A program made the translations under genes and the position numbers. DNA of 64,000 nucleotides from Thioclava sediminum (GTDB lineage: Bacteria > Pseudomonadota > Alphaproteobacteria > Rhodobacterales > Rhodobacteraceae), in NCBI RefSeq assembly GCF_002020355.1, contig NZ_MPZV01000001.1:372001-436000 (forward strand), written 5' to 3'. The notes under the pieces were generated by a model. The model saw only the letters and a program-made list of their open reading frames with translations, was not told the DNA's origin and did not search any database. Shown one piece after another: positions 26,669 through 34,644 of the stretch (positions within the stretch are counted from its first letter, which is position 1; the number at the start of each line of letters is the position of its first letter).

Positions 26669-26734
26669 CTTCGGCTTGGCGAAAATATCCCGGGGTGGGA
26701 ATTCGCGACAGCGAAGGGAGGGGCAGCGCCCCTC
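26669..26734 (-). repeat. Dispersed 3'-UTR repeat element, copy D (after lrp)
   Basis: Read on the minus strand, 28 bases after the Lrp stop: hairpin GGAGGGGC-GCT-GCCCCTCC (26717-26735), second hairpin TTCGC-TGTC-GCGAA (26702-26715), then the core CCCCGGGATATTTTCGCCAAG followed by CCGAAG (26669-26695). Confidence 0.8.
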
Positions 26735-26761
26735 CGACAACGTCTCAATCCAGGGTAAGGC

Positions 26762-27262
26762 TCAGGCCAGCTTGGCGATGCGCTCTTCGAGCACGTCGAA
26801 GGGCACGCCCGGCTCGTCCTTGGCGCAGCGGATCACCAGCGAGGTCTTCACGCTGGCCACGTTCTCGGCAGCCGTCAGTTGGCCGGTCAGGAAGCTCTGG
26901 AAGCTCGAGAGGTCCGGCGCCACGCATTTCAGCACGAAATCGATCTCGCCATTGAGCATGTGGCATTCGCGCACGAGCGGCCATTCGCGGCAGCGCGACT
27001 CGAAGTTCGACAGATCGGCTTCGGCCTGGCTGTGCAGGCGCACCATCGCGAAGACCTGCACTTCGAATCCCAGCTCGCGCGGGTTCACATCGGCATGGTA
27101 GCCACGGATGTAGCCCGCTTCTTCGAGCGTGCGCACGCGGCGCAGGCAGGGCGGGGCCGAAATGCCCACACGCTTGGCCAGTTCGACATTCGTCATCCGC
27201 CCGTCCGCCTGCAGTTCAGCGAGGATTTTGCGGTCGATGTCGTCGAGCCGGGAGGTGGGCAT
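26762..27262 (-). CDS. Lrp/AsnC family transcriptional regulator
   Basis: A 166-residue regulator with an N-terminal winged helix-turn-helix ([30 protein letters not shown]; given here only as the span of residues 6-35) and a C-terminal RAM effector domain (about 70-155), which usually binds amino acids. The recognition helix is followed by [16 protein letters not shown], highly typical of the family. It is divergent from trxB with 168 bases between them; no target can be assigned, though trxB is the obvious candidate for local control. Confidence 0.92.
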   Translation of the reverse strand: MPTSRLDDIDRKILAELQADGRMTNVELAKRVGISAPPCLRRVRTLEEAGYIRGYHADVNPRELGFEVQVFAMVRLHSQAEADLSNFESRCREWPLVRECHMLNGEIDFVLKCVAPDLSSFQSFLTGQLTAAENVASVKTSLVIRCAKDEPGVPFDVLEERIAKLA

Positions 27263-27430
27263 GTTGAAACAATCCTTCGTGGGTTGCGGCAGAACTTACC
27301 GCTGGAAGAGAGGATGCGCAATAATATTTCGCGGACTGCTCCGCAAGTGCTATTTGTCGCGGCAAGCAGGGGCTTTTCGGCGCGCCTCGCTCCGACTATA
27401 TCCGTCGGGCAGAATTCCAAGGAGGCAGGC

Positions 27431-28381
27431 ATGTCCGAGACGAAGAAAACCAAGGTTCTGATCATCGGCTCCGGCCCTGCGGGCTACACGGCGGCGGTCT
27501 ACGCGTCGCGTGCGATGCTCGAGCCGGTTCTGGTGCAAGGCATGCAGCCGGGCGGCCAGCTGACCATCACGACCGAGGTCGAGAACTGGCCCGGCGAGAG
27601 CGAGATTCAGGGCCCCGACCTGATGGTGAAGATGGAAGAGCATGCCCGCGCGATGGGCACCGAGATCATCATGGACATGATCACCGAGCTCGACACCTCG
27701 AAGCGTCCCTTCGTGGCGAAAGGCGATTCGGGCACGACCTACGAGGCAGCAGCAGTGATCCTTGCCACTGGGGCGCAGGCGAAATGGCTGGGGCTTCCCT
27801 CGGAAGAGAAGTTCAAGGGCTTCGGCGTCTCGGCCTGCGCGACCTGCGACGGGTTCTTCTATCGCGGCAAGGAAGTCGTGGTGATCGGCGGCGGCAACAC
27901 CGCCGTGGAAGAGGCGCTGTTCCTGACCAACTTCGCCTCCAAGGTGACGCTGATCCACCGCCGCGACACGCTGCGCTCGGAGAAGATCCTGCAGGATCGC
28001 CTGTTCAAGAACCCCAAGATCGAAGTGGAGTGGAATCACACGGTCGAGGAAATCCTCGGCGACGAAAACCCGCTCGGCGTGACCGGTGTGCGGGTGAAAT
28101 CCACCGCCGACGGGTCCGAGAAGGTCATCCCCTGCGATGGGTTCTTCGTGGCGATCGGGCACGCGCCCTCGTCCGAGCTGGTGAAGGACAGCCTGAAGAT
28201 GCAATCGGGCGGCTATGTCTGGGTGGAGCCGGGTTCGACCCGCACGTCCACCCCCGGCATCTTCGCCGCCGGCGACCTGACCGATCACACCTATCGTCAG
28301 GCGGTCACCTCCGCCGGTATGGGCTGCATGGCCGCGCTCGACGCCGAGAAATTCCTCGCCGAGCAGGGCGAAGCCGAGTGA
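27431..28381 (+). CDS. trxB: Thioredoxin-disulfide reductase
   Basis: The flavoprotein that reduces thioredoxin with NADPH. The 316-residue product has the FAD motif [12 protein letters not shown] at residues 11-22, the redox-active CATC at C136 and C139, the NADP motif [13 protein letters not shown], and the second FAD motif [23 protein letters not shown] at 27431 has GGAGGCAGG directly upstream. Its stop codon overlaps the GTG start of a RES-domain gene. Confidence 0.97.
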   Translation: MSETKKTKVLIIGSGPAGYTAAVYASRAMLEPVLVQGMQPGGQLTITTEVENWPGESEIQGPDLMVKMEEHARAMGTEIIMDMITELDTSKRPFVAKGDSGTTYEAAAVILATGAQAKWLGLPSEEKFKGFGVSACATCDGFFYRGKEVVVIGGGNTAVEEALFLTNFASKVTLIHRRDTLRSEKILQDRLFKNPKIEVEWNHTVEEILGDENPLGVTGVRVKSTADGSEKVIPCDGFFVAIGHAPSSELVKDSLKMQSGGYVWVEPGSTRTSTPGIFAAGDLTDHTYRQAVTSAGMGCMAALDAEKFLAEQGEAE

Positions 28382-28857
28382 TCCCTTTCCACGGCGCGGT
28401 CTGGCGGATCCTCTTCGCCGACCGCGCTGATGATGCTTGCGAACCGGCCCGCCATCCGGAGGGCCGGTTTCATTATTCCGGACAGGTGGCACTCTATGCC
28501 TCACTGAGTGCCGAAGGGGCTGCCGTGGCGCTTCGGCGCTATGTGCGAGCCGGTGACCCGCCGCGGGTGATCATGCCGCTGGAGATCATGACAGAGGCGA
28601 TGGACGATCTGCGGGGCACAGCCGATCAGGCGGCGGCGTCTGTGGTCTGGCAAGATGGGAGAGCGAGCGGCACGCCCTCGCCCACCTGGCGCTTCTCGGA
28701 TCGGGCACGCAAAGGTGGCGCACAGGGGCTGATCTACGCCTCGCGCTCACGCCCTGATCTGAGCCATCTGGTGCTGTTCGCGGTCTCGTCCGCAACAGTG
28801 CGGCAGGCCGGCCCTGCGCAACCGTGGCACCCGCCCTACCCCATCCCATCTGTGTGA
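28378..28857 (+). CDS. RES domain protein, coupled to trxB
   Basis: A 159-residue protein that fits the RES family, whose characterised members (MbcT, ParT) are NAD-degrading or NAD-modifying toxins. Recognisable parts are VWRI with R10, EGRFHYSG with R30, [15 protein letters not shown] with E46, and the C-terminal [18 protein letters not shown] with a serine. Its GTG start overlaps the trxB stop (GTGA), giving translational coupling. No Xre/COG5642-type antitoxin gene is adjacent, which is unusual for a toxin. It may be an enzyme of NAD metabolism instead. The start is inferred from the overlap. Confidence 0.72.
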   Translation: MIPFHGAVWRILFADRADDACEPARHPEGRFHYSGQVALYASLSAEGAAVALRRYVRAGDPPRVIMPLEIMTEAMDDLRGTADQAAASVVWQDGRASGTPSPTWRFSDRARKGGAQGLIYASRSRPDLSHLVLFAVSSATVRQAGPAQPWHPPYPIPSV

Positions 28858-28917
28858 GACGCCATTGCACCGTCGCGCGGCTCCTCTAGGGTTAAGACCA
28901 TCAGGAGGAGGCCGCTC

Positions 28918-29463
28918 ATGCGCTGGCGCGGGGTCAATCACGTCGAATTCTCGGTGCTCGACTATGACAAGTCGATCGCCTTCTACGATGCGATGTTCGG
29001 ATGGCTTGGATATGAGAGCTTCTGGACGCTCGATATCGGCAATCGCTCGACCTATTACATGGCGCGCTTCCCGATGCCGCATTCCTATATCGGCATTCAG
29101 CCTGCGCGCTCGGGCGAGAAACTGGACCACGCGGCGCGCGCCGTGGGCATCCATCACATCGCGCTCTGGGCGAAATCACGCGCCGAGGTGGATGCGTTTC
29201 ACCGCGATTTCCTGATCCCGCGCGGGCTGTCGGTCACGGAAGCGCCGCAGGAATATCCCGTCTATGCCCCGGGCTATTACGCGGTGTTCTTCGACGATCC
29301 GATCAACGGCATTCACTGGGAACTGGCGCATATCCCGCGCATTCCAGGCCTTGGTGCGATACGCAGGTTCCGCGCGGCCTTGAGAGCCGCGCAAAAGGAG
29401 CATCCGGAATGGGACGGCCCACCCGAGAAGATCGCATTCCGCGACCTGCCCGGACGGCGCTGA
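28918..29463 (+). CDS. VOC family (glyoxalase/dioxygenase-like) protein
   Basis: A 181-residue vicinal-oxygen-chelate protein. MRWRGVNHVEFSVLDYDKS starts the first beta-alpha-beta-beta-beta module with the metal-ligand histidine H8; the second module has GIHHIALWAKS and ends NGIHWELAHIP with a probable ligand glutamate. The substrate is unknown. A strong AGGAGGAGG ribosome-binding site precedes ATG 28918. It converges with the threonine aldolase gene, 13 bases apart. Confidence 0.88.
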   Translation: MRWRGVNHVEFSVLDYDKSIAFYDAMFGWLGYESFWTLDIGNRSTYYMARFPMPHSYIGIQPARSGEKLDHAARAVGIHHIALWAKSRAEVDAFHRDFLIPRGLSVTEAPQEYPVYAPGYYAVFFDDPINGIHWELAHIPRIPGLGAIRRFRAALRAAQKEHPEWDGPPEKIAFRDLPGRR

Positions 29464-29476
29464 ACTTCGGCTCTGA

Positions 29477-30526
29477 TTACGCCAGATGGCCGAGGAAGGC
29501 GTCGATTTCCTCAGGCGTCGTGGCCCAGGAACAGACCAGTCGCGCAGCCAGAAGCTCGTCCTCGGGCCCTTCCAGCGACTGGTCGAACGGCCAGAGGTAG
29601 TAATAGGCCCCCGCCGCATTCGCGCGCTTATGCGCCCCACGCGGCAAGGCGGCGAAGACCGCGTTGGCCTGCGTCGGGTGGATCAGCTTCGCGCCCTCGA
29701 TCTGGCCGATGCCTTCCGAGAGTTTGCGTGCCATTGCATTGGCATGGCGCGCGGTCTTCAACCACAGATCGTCGGCCAGATAGGCCTGCATCTGCGCCGC
29801 GAGGAAACGGTGCTTCGAGAAGAGATGGCCGCCACGCTTGCGGCGCAGCTCGAACTCCCAGGCGCGTTTGGGGTCAAAAATCACCACCGCCTCGACGCCC
29901 ATGCAGCCGTTCTTCGTGCCGCCGAAGCTGAGCACGTCGACGCCCGCCTTCCAGGTCATTTCCGCGGGGGTGCAGCCCGCGGACACAAGCGCATTGGCGA
30001 AGCGTGCGCCGTCCATATGCACGGGCAGATGGAAGCGGCGGGCAACGTCGGTCAGCGCCTTGACGTCCTCGGGCGAATAGACCGCGCCCGCCTCGGTCGA
30101 GTTGGTGATCGAGACCATGCCGCGCTGCACGTTATGGATGCCGCCGCGCCCGGTATGGGCGATGGTGCGCGCGAGCGCATCGGGGTCCATCTTCGCGTCC
30201 GGCCCGTCGACCAGAACCAGTTTCGAGCCGTTCGTGTAAAATTCCGGCGCGCCGCATTCGTCTTCCTCGATATGGGCGTTGCGGTGGCAGAAGATCGCAC
30301 CCCAGGGCTGAGTCAGCACCGCGCAGGAGAGCGCATTGGCCGCCGTGCCGGTCGCAACCAGATAGACGCGCGCCTTGGGGGCCTCGAAAATATCGCGGAT
30401 CTTCGCCTGCACGCCTTCGGTGATCGGGTCGTCGCCATAGGAATGCACATGCCCCTCATTCGCGGCCATGAGGCCCTCGAGAATGGCGGGATGGGCACCG
30501 GACGTGTTGTCGGAGGCAAAATTCAT
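29477..30526 (-). CDS. ltaE: Low-specificity L-threonine aldolase
   Basis: A PLP-dependent aldolase that splits threonine or allo-threonine to glycine and acetaldehyde. The 349-residue product begins MNFASDNTSGAHPAI. The PLP lysine is in LSFGGTKNGCMG. Other motifs are HRNAHIEEDECGAPEF and HMDGARFANAL. The ATG overlaps the stop of the YcgN gene (ATGA), so the two are cotranscribed. Confidence 0.92.
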   Translation of the reverse strand: MNFASDNTSGAHPAILEGLMAANEGHVHSYGDDPITEGVQAKIRDIFEAPKARVYLVATGTAANALSCAVLTQPWGAIFCHRNAHIEEDECGAPEFYTNGSKLVLVDGPDAKMDPDALARTIAHTGRGGIHNVQRGMVSITNSTEAGAVYSPEDVKALTDVARRFHLPVHMDGARFANALVSAGCTPAEMTWKAGVDVLSFGGTKNGCMGVEAVVIFDPKRAWEFELRRKRGGHLFSKHRFLAAQMQAYLADDLWLKTARHANAMARKLSEGIGQIEGAKLIHPTQANAVFAALPRGAHKRANAAGAYYYLWPFDQSLEGPEDELLAARLVCSWATTPEEIDAFLGHLA

Positions 30527-30972
30527 GAGAGATCCTCGATCGTGTATTCGTCCCATTCTTCTTCGGGCACTTCGAATTCGGGCACGGTCCAGCCGCGCAC
30601 GCTTTCCCCGGCCTCGTGGACCGTCTCGCGCGAGCCCGAGATCAGGTAGTGCCAGTCATGGAGCGGCTTGTCTTCGAAGCGCAGCCGATAGGCGCAGGTC
30701 GCGGGCATCCAATAGGCGATCTTGTGGATCGTCTTCGGGCTGAGCGTGACGCATTCGGGGACGAACTGGTGGCGAATGTCATATTGCGTGCAGCTGCAGC
30801 TCTCGCCATCGAGAAGCCGGCAGGCGACGCGGGTGAAGACGACCTCGCCCGTATCCTCGTATTCGAGCTTGTTCAGGCAGCATTTGCCGCAGCCATCGCA
30901 CAGCGCCTCCCATTCGGGGGCGGTGAGCTTTTTCAGCGGCAGTTTCCAGAACTCGGGGCGCAGTTTGGTCAT
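30523..30972 (-). CDS. YcgN family cysteine cluster protein
   Basis: A 149-residue protein of the YcgN/UPF0260 family, unknown function. The cysteine cluster CDGCGKCCLNK near residue 30 continues with further cysteines (ACRLLD, CSCTQYDIR, ECVTLSP, TCAYRL), suggesting a metal or iron-sulfur site of the YkgJ-like zinc/iron-chelating type. The start at MTKLRPEFWKLP (30972) is the family N-terminus; the open frame extends upstream without family similarity. Confidence 0.9.
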   Translation of the reverse strand: MTKLRPEFWKLPLKKLTAPEWEALCDGCGKCCLNKLEYEDTGEVVFTRVACRLLDGESCSCTQYDIRHQFVPECVTLSPKTIHKIAYWMPATCAYRLRFEDKPLHDWHYLISGSRETVHEAGESVRGWTVPEFEVPEEEWDEYTIEDLS

Positions 30973-31154
30973 GGCGCGGAAAATGGGGCAGCGGCGGGGA
31001 AATGGAAAGGGCAGATCGGCGGATCGTGAGCGGATCTGCGATTTGGACATGGCGGGGGGGGCTGCGCCCGACCTCGGGTGGGCGTTCGCGACTTTGATGG
31101 TCTGCGCTTTATGGTCCCGTCACCGAGCGACGTCGATGCGCGCGTGGCGGGCAC

Positions 31155-31186
31155 AAAAGCGCCCTCCCGGGGGGAGGTCGGGCGCT
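31155..31186 (-). terminator. Intrinsic terminator after ribF
   Basis: On the minus strand AGCGCCC pairs with GGGCGCT around an inner C/G stem and is followed by TTTTG. It lies 47 bases beyond the ribF stop and separates it from the YcgN gene. The rest of 30973-31232 shows no gene. Confidence 0.65.
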
Positions 31187-31232
31187 GCCCGGGCTGGTCG
31201 CCCAGGCGGGAGCTGAATTCGGCGTTCGGCCC

Positions 31233-32171
31233 TCAGCGCTCGGCCAGTATCTCCCGCGCGCGGGCGCAATCGGCATCCATCTGCGCGACCAGCGCCTCGA
31301 GCCCGTCGAACTTCATCTCGGGGCGCAGGAATTCGACCAGCGCGACCGAGACATGCTCGTCGTAGAGGTCGCCTTTGAAATCGAAGACGAAGGTCTCGAG
31401 GTTCGGGGTATTTTCGCCGAACATCGGGCGCACGCCGAGGCTCGCCGCCCCGGTATAGCTGCCCTTATGCGGCCCGGTAAGCACGTCGAACTTCACCGCA
31501 TAGACGCCCAGCTTGGGCAGATGCAGCCCGGCCATCGACATATTCGCGGTCGGATAGCCCAGATCGCGGCCGCGCTTGTCGCCATGCAGCACCGCACCCT
31601 CAATCCGGTGCAGGTGGCCCAGCATCGCGGCGGCATCCTCGGGGCGGCCTTCGGCCAATGCGGTGCGGATCGCGGTCGAAGATGCCTCAACCCCCTCGAC
31701 ATGCAGAAGCGGTGCGACGGTGACCTCGAAGCCGTATTTCGCGCCCAGCTCCGTCAGCATGGCCGTGTCGCCCTCGCGGCCCTTGCCAAAGCGGAAATCG
31801 CCGCCAACGGCGACATGGGTCACGCCCAGACCTTCGGCGAGCACTTCGCGGGCGAACGCGTCGGCGCTCATATCGGCCAGCTCTTCGTTGAAGGGCAGCT
31901 CATAGAGCCGCTCGACGCCGAGCTTGGCCAGCCGGTTGGCGCGCGCCTCGGGGTTCATCAGCCGGAATGGCGGCAGCGTCTTGCCCGCCCGGGCTGCGAA
32001 GAATTCGCGGGGATGGGGCTCGAAGGTGATGACGCCCAGCGGCGCATCTTTCCAACGTGCCTGATCGATCACCGATTGATGGCCGAGATGGATGCCGTCG
32101 AAATTGCCCATCGCGACGGAAGCCCCGCGCGCGGATTTCTCCAGCGATTTCCAAGTGGTCAAGCGTTTCAT
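31233..32171 (-). CDS. ribF: Bifunctional riboflavin kinase/FAD synthetase
   Basis: It converts riboflavin to FMN and FMN to FAD. The 312-residue protein has the nucleotidyltransferase motif AMGNFDGIHLGHQ at residues 20-32, the ITFEPHPREFF segment, and ATP-binding EASSTAIRTALAEG, followed by the riboflavin kinase domain (about 185-310) with GRDLGYPTANM. No FMN riboswitch is upstream, unlike ribH. It is third in a HAD - MaoC - ribF row on the minus strand. Confidence 0.96.
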   Translation of the reverse strand: MKRLTTWKSLEKSARGASVAMGNFDGIHLGHQSVIDQARWKDAPLGVITFEPHPREFFAARAGKTLPPFRLMNPEARANRLAKLGVERLYELPFNEELADMSADAFAREVLAEGLGVTHVAVGGDFRFGKGREGDTAMLTELGAKYGFEVTVAPLLHVEGVEASSTAIRTALAEGRPEDAAAMLGHLHRIEGAVLHGDKRGRDLGYPTANMSMAGLHLPKLGVYAVKFDVLTGPHKGSYTGAASLGVRPMFGENTPNLETFVFDFKGDLYDEHVSVALVEFLRPEMKFDGLEALVAQMDADCARAREILAER

Positions 32172-32200
32172 CCACCCCGCCCTCCGGCGAGGTCGCCGGG

Positions 32201-32644
32201 TCAGTCGAACTTGCGCGAGGGCGCCAGAACCAGCGCCTCGCCTTTCACGACCACCGTATCGCCCACCGCGCAGTGGGTTTCAAGCGTGACACGGCGACGC
32301 GAATGATCGATCGCCGTCACCTTCACCTCGGCATAGACCACATCGCCGGGGCGCACGGGGGCCATGAATTTGAGCGACTGGCCCAGATAGACGGTGCCAT
32401 GACCGGGAAGCTGCTCGCCAATGACTGCCGAGATCAGGCCGGCAGTCAGCATGCCATGCGCGATTCGACCCTCGAAAATGGTGTCTTGCGCATAGGCATC
32501 GTCCAGATGGACCGGGTTATGGTCGGTGGAGACCTCCGCGAACATCTCGATGTCGCGGTCGGTGACCTCCTTGCGGAGGTAGCGCACCATGCCGATTTCC
32601 AGATCTTCGATGCAGATCGTGCCACGGGGCAGGTTGTCGAGCAT
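32201..32644 (-). CDS. MaoC family dehydratase ((R)-enoyl-CoA hydratase-like)
   Basis: A 147-residue hot-dog-fold hydratase. The hydratase-2 signature is AEVSTDHNPVHLDDAYA with the catalytic Asp/His pair, followed by FEGRIAHGMLTAGLIS. It is similar in size to PhaJ-type (R)-specific enoyl-CoA hydratases. The true substrate is unknown. MLDNLPRG at 32644 is chosen since GGGA is about nine bases upstream; ATG 32650 is also possible. It starts 30 bases before ribF and is likely cotranscribed with it. Confidence 0.88.
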   Translation of the reverse strand: MLDNLPRGTICIEDLEIGMVRYLRKEVTDRDIEMFAEVSTDHNPVHLDDAYAQDTIFEGRIAHGMLTAGLISAVIGEQLPGHGTVYLGQSLKFMAPVRPGDVVYAEVKVTAIDHSRRRVTLETHCAVGDTVVVKGEALVLAPSRKFD

Positions 32645-32785
32645 ATCCATAGGTCCCAGCCGGAAGTTCATGTTGCACTGCGGCATAGCACATGCGGCAG
32701 AGCACAGGCAAGACGCCTGCGCAACTTTTTTACCCTACCGCAACAAAAGGCGCAACAAAGTTACCGCCTGAATTTTGCGCTCCGC

Positions 32786-33664
32786 TCAGGTCAGCTGACC
32801 CATCGTGTAGAGCGGGTCGCGCTGACGCGCCTCCAGCCAGGTGCGCAGCAATTCGGGATCAGGGTTCTGCGGATCGGCCCCGAACTGGTCATGCGCCAGC
32901 CCGCTGGAGATGAAGAGGCAATCGATCCCCTCCCCCGCAGCGCCGGCCACATCGGTATTGATCCCGTCGCCGATGGCGAGGATGCGCGCATCCTCCGCGC
33001 CGCCCAGACGGCTCAGCTTGCGCCGCGCGAGATCGTAGATCGGCGGATGGGGCTTACCGAAATACATCGCCTCGCCGCCCATTTCCTCATAAAGCGCAGC
33101 CAGCGCGCCAGCGCAGTAGATGCGCTTGTCGCCCAGATCGACGACGATATCGGGGTTCGCACAAAGCATCGGCAGCTCGCGCATCTTCGCGAGCAGGAAC
33201 TTCGGGCGGTAATCCTCGGGGACTTCGTTCACCTCGTCGAAGGGACCGGTGCAGACGATGCCCTCGGCGTCGTCGAAATCGACACGGGTGATCTCGGCCT
33301 GCCCCTGCCATTCCTCGGGCACCTCGGTGAAAAACCCGTCATCCTTGGACGGGCCCAGATGCCAGACCTTCTTGCCCACGGCGCCCGCGAACATCGCATC
33401 CTGCGCGGCATCGCCGGAGGAGACGACGAGGTCATAAGCGTCGCGCGGACAGCCCAGCTTGTCGAGCGACTCCATCACGAATTTCGCGGGCCGCGGAGCA
33501 TTGGTCAGAAGCACGACTTTGCCGCCCTTCGCACGATAGGCCTGCAGCGCCTCGACGGCCGCGGGAAACGCCTTAACCCCGTTATGCAGACAGCCCCAGA
33601 GGTCGCAAAACAGCGCGTCATAGGGGGCGGAAATCTCGGACAGCGAAGAGATGATGCGGGTCAT
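32786..33664 (-). CDS. TIGR01459 family HAD-type hydrolase
   Basis: A 292-residue HAD hydrolase of the subclass IIA type. The nucleophile aspartate lies in ALFCDLWGCLHNG; motif II is VVLLTNAPRP; motif III and IV are FGKPHPPIYDLA and LAIGDGINTDVAGAAGEGID. Members probably dephosphorylate small sugar or nucleotide phosphates; the substrate is not known. It stands at the head of the HAD - MaoC - ribF row, 141 bases before MaoC, so it may have its own promoter or share one. Confidence 0.9.
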   Translation of the reverse strand: MTRIISSLSEISAPYDALFCDLWGCLHNGVKAFPAAVEALQAYRAKGGKVVLLTNAPRPAKFVMESLDKLGCPRDAYDLVVSSGDAAQDAMFAGAVGKKVWHLGPSKDDGFFTEVPEEWQGQAEITRVDFDDAEGIVCTGPFDEVNEVPEDYRPKFLLAKMRELPMLCANPDIVVDLGDKRIYCAGALAALYEEMGGEAMYFGKPHPPIYDLARRKLSRLGGAEDARILAIGDGINTDVAGAAGEGIDCLFISSGLAHDQFGADPQNPDPELLRTWLEARQRDPLYTMGQLT

Positions 33665-33700
33665 GGCGGCCTTTCGTCAGCAGGGTTTGGCGCGGTCAGA

Positions 33701-33719
33701 GCCCCCGCAAGCGGGGGGC
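33701..33719 (-). terminator. Hairpin after the CpsD gene
   Basis: GCCCCCGC / GCGGGGG can form a tight stem 58 bases downstream of the CpsD stop codon. It lacks a T tract. It resembles the first hairpin of the dispersed repeat but has no core after it. Confidence 0.35.
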
Positions 33720-33776
33720 GCGCGCTTACCGAAGCTATATGGCACGGGCATGACGGAAGGCAAAGCGGTCGGCCGC

Positions 33777-34628
33777 TCAGTCCTCCTCCGTCGCGGCCCC
33801 GTAACCGTAGCCATAGGCATAGCCATATTCGGGGGCTGCGAAGCGGAATTTGTTGACCACGACGCCCATCACATTGGTGCGTTCGGCCAGCTCACGCTCG
33901 CAGATGTCGATTTCCTGAATCGTGGTCTCTTCGGTCGCGGCGATGATCAGCACGCAATCGACATGGGCGGCGAGCGAGAGCGTGTCGTCGCTGACCAGCA
34001 CCGGCGCGGTGTCGAAGATCATCAGGTCGGGGGCGTAGATCGTCTCGATCCGCTCCAGCGCCTCAGCGGCGCGGCGCGACTGGATCAGTTCGGCCGGGGT
34101 CTCGACCGGTTTGCTATTCGCGCCAATCGCGAGATTGCCGCCCAACCGCAAGGCGTGATCGGCAAACTCGGCCGTGCCTGCGAGCACTTCGGAGATCTGC
34201 GGCCCACGCGGCGCGTCGAGCAGCTTCAACAGTGAGGGTTTGCGGAAATCGGCCTCGATGAGCAGCGTGTGCCGCTCTTGCTGCCGCGCGAGGCTGAGCG
34301 CGAGATTGAGCGCGACGGTCGATTTCCCGCAGCCCGCTGAGGGCGAGGTGATCGCCAGCCGCCGCCAGCCATTGGCGCGCATTTGCTGCACGATCTTGGT
34401 GCGCATGAGGTCGATCGGGGCGCTCTCGGCGCTGCCATCGGGGCTGACGATGCGCTTGCCGCGCAGCCGCCCCAAATTCGGGGCGATCGGCGTCAGCGCC
34501 TGCCACGCGCCCGCCGTGATACCGTCGACGCCGGGGGCGACCTGCGCCCGGACCGAAGGCTCGGAGGCTGCGCGGCCCGAGCGGGCGGCGCGGGCTTTGG
34601 CAATCGCGTCTCGCAATCTTTCCGCCAT
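33777..34628 (-). CDS. CpsD/CapB-like tyrosine-protein kinase for exopolysaccharide
   Basis: A 283-residue BY-kinase-type P-loop protein. Walker A is SAGCGKST (97-104), Walker A' LLIEADFRKP (122-131) and Walker B LMIFDTAPVLVSDD. The C-terminal tail is a tyrosine cluster (EYGYAYGYGYG), the usual autophosphorylation site. It works with a Wzz-like partner, here the gene 16 bases upstream, to control polysaccharide chain length and export. The first aspartate of Walker A' is a glutamate. It corresponds to the tyrosine autokinase of exosortase-linked EPS loci. Confidence 0.88.
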   Translation of the reverse strand: MAERLRDAIAKARAARSGRAASEPSVRAQVAPGVDGITAGAWQALTPIAPNLGRLRGKRIVSPDGSAESAPIDLMRTKIVQQMRANGWRRLAITSPSAGCGKSTVALNLALSLARQQERHTLLIEADFRKPSLLKLLDAPRGPQISEVLAGTAEFADHALRLGGNLAIGANSKPVETPAELIQSRRAAEALERIETIYAPDLMIFDTAPVLVSDDTLSLAAHVDCVLIIAATEETTIQEIDICERELAERTNVMGVVVNKFRFAAPEYGYAYGYGYGAATEED

Positions 34629-34644
34629 CTCTCGCCTCCTTGCC

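Noticed and set aside
15618-26734. The dispersed hairpin element as a CRISPR array or insertion-sequence remnant
   Set aside because: Copies are kilobases apart, without regular spacers, terminal target duplications or transposase fragments.
28378-28857. A complete RES/Xre toxin-antitoxin pair
   Set aside because: No Xre-like gene precedes or follows; the upstream gene is trxB and the downstream one a VOC protein.
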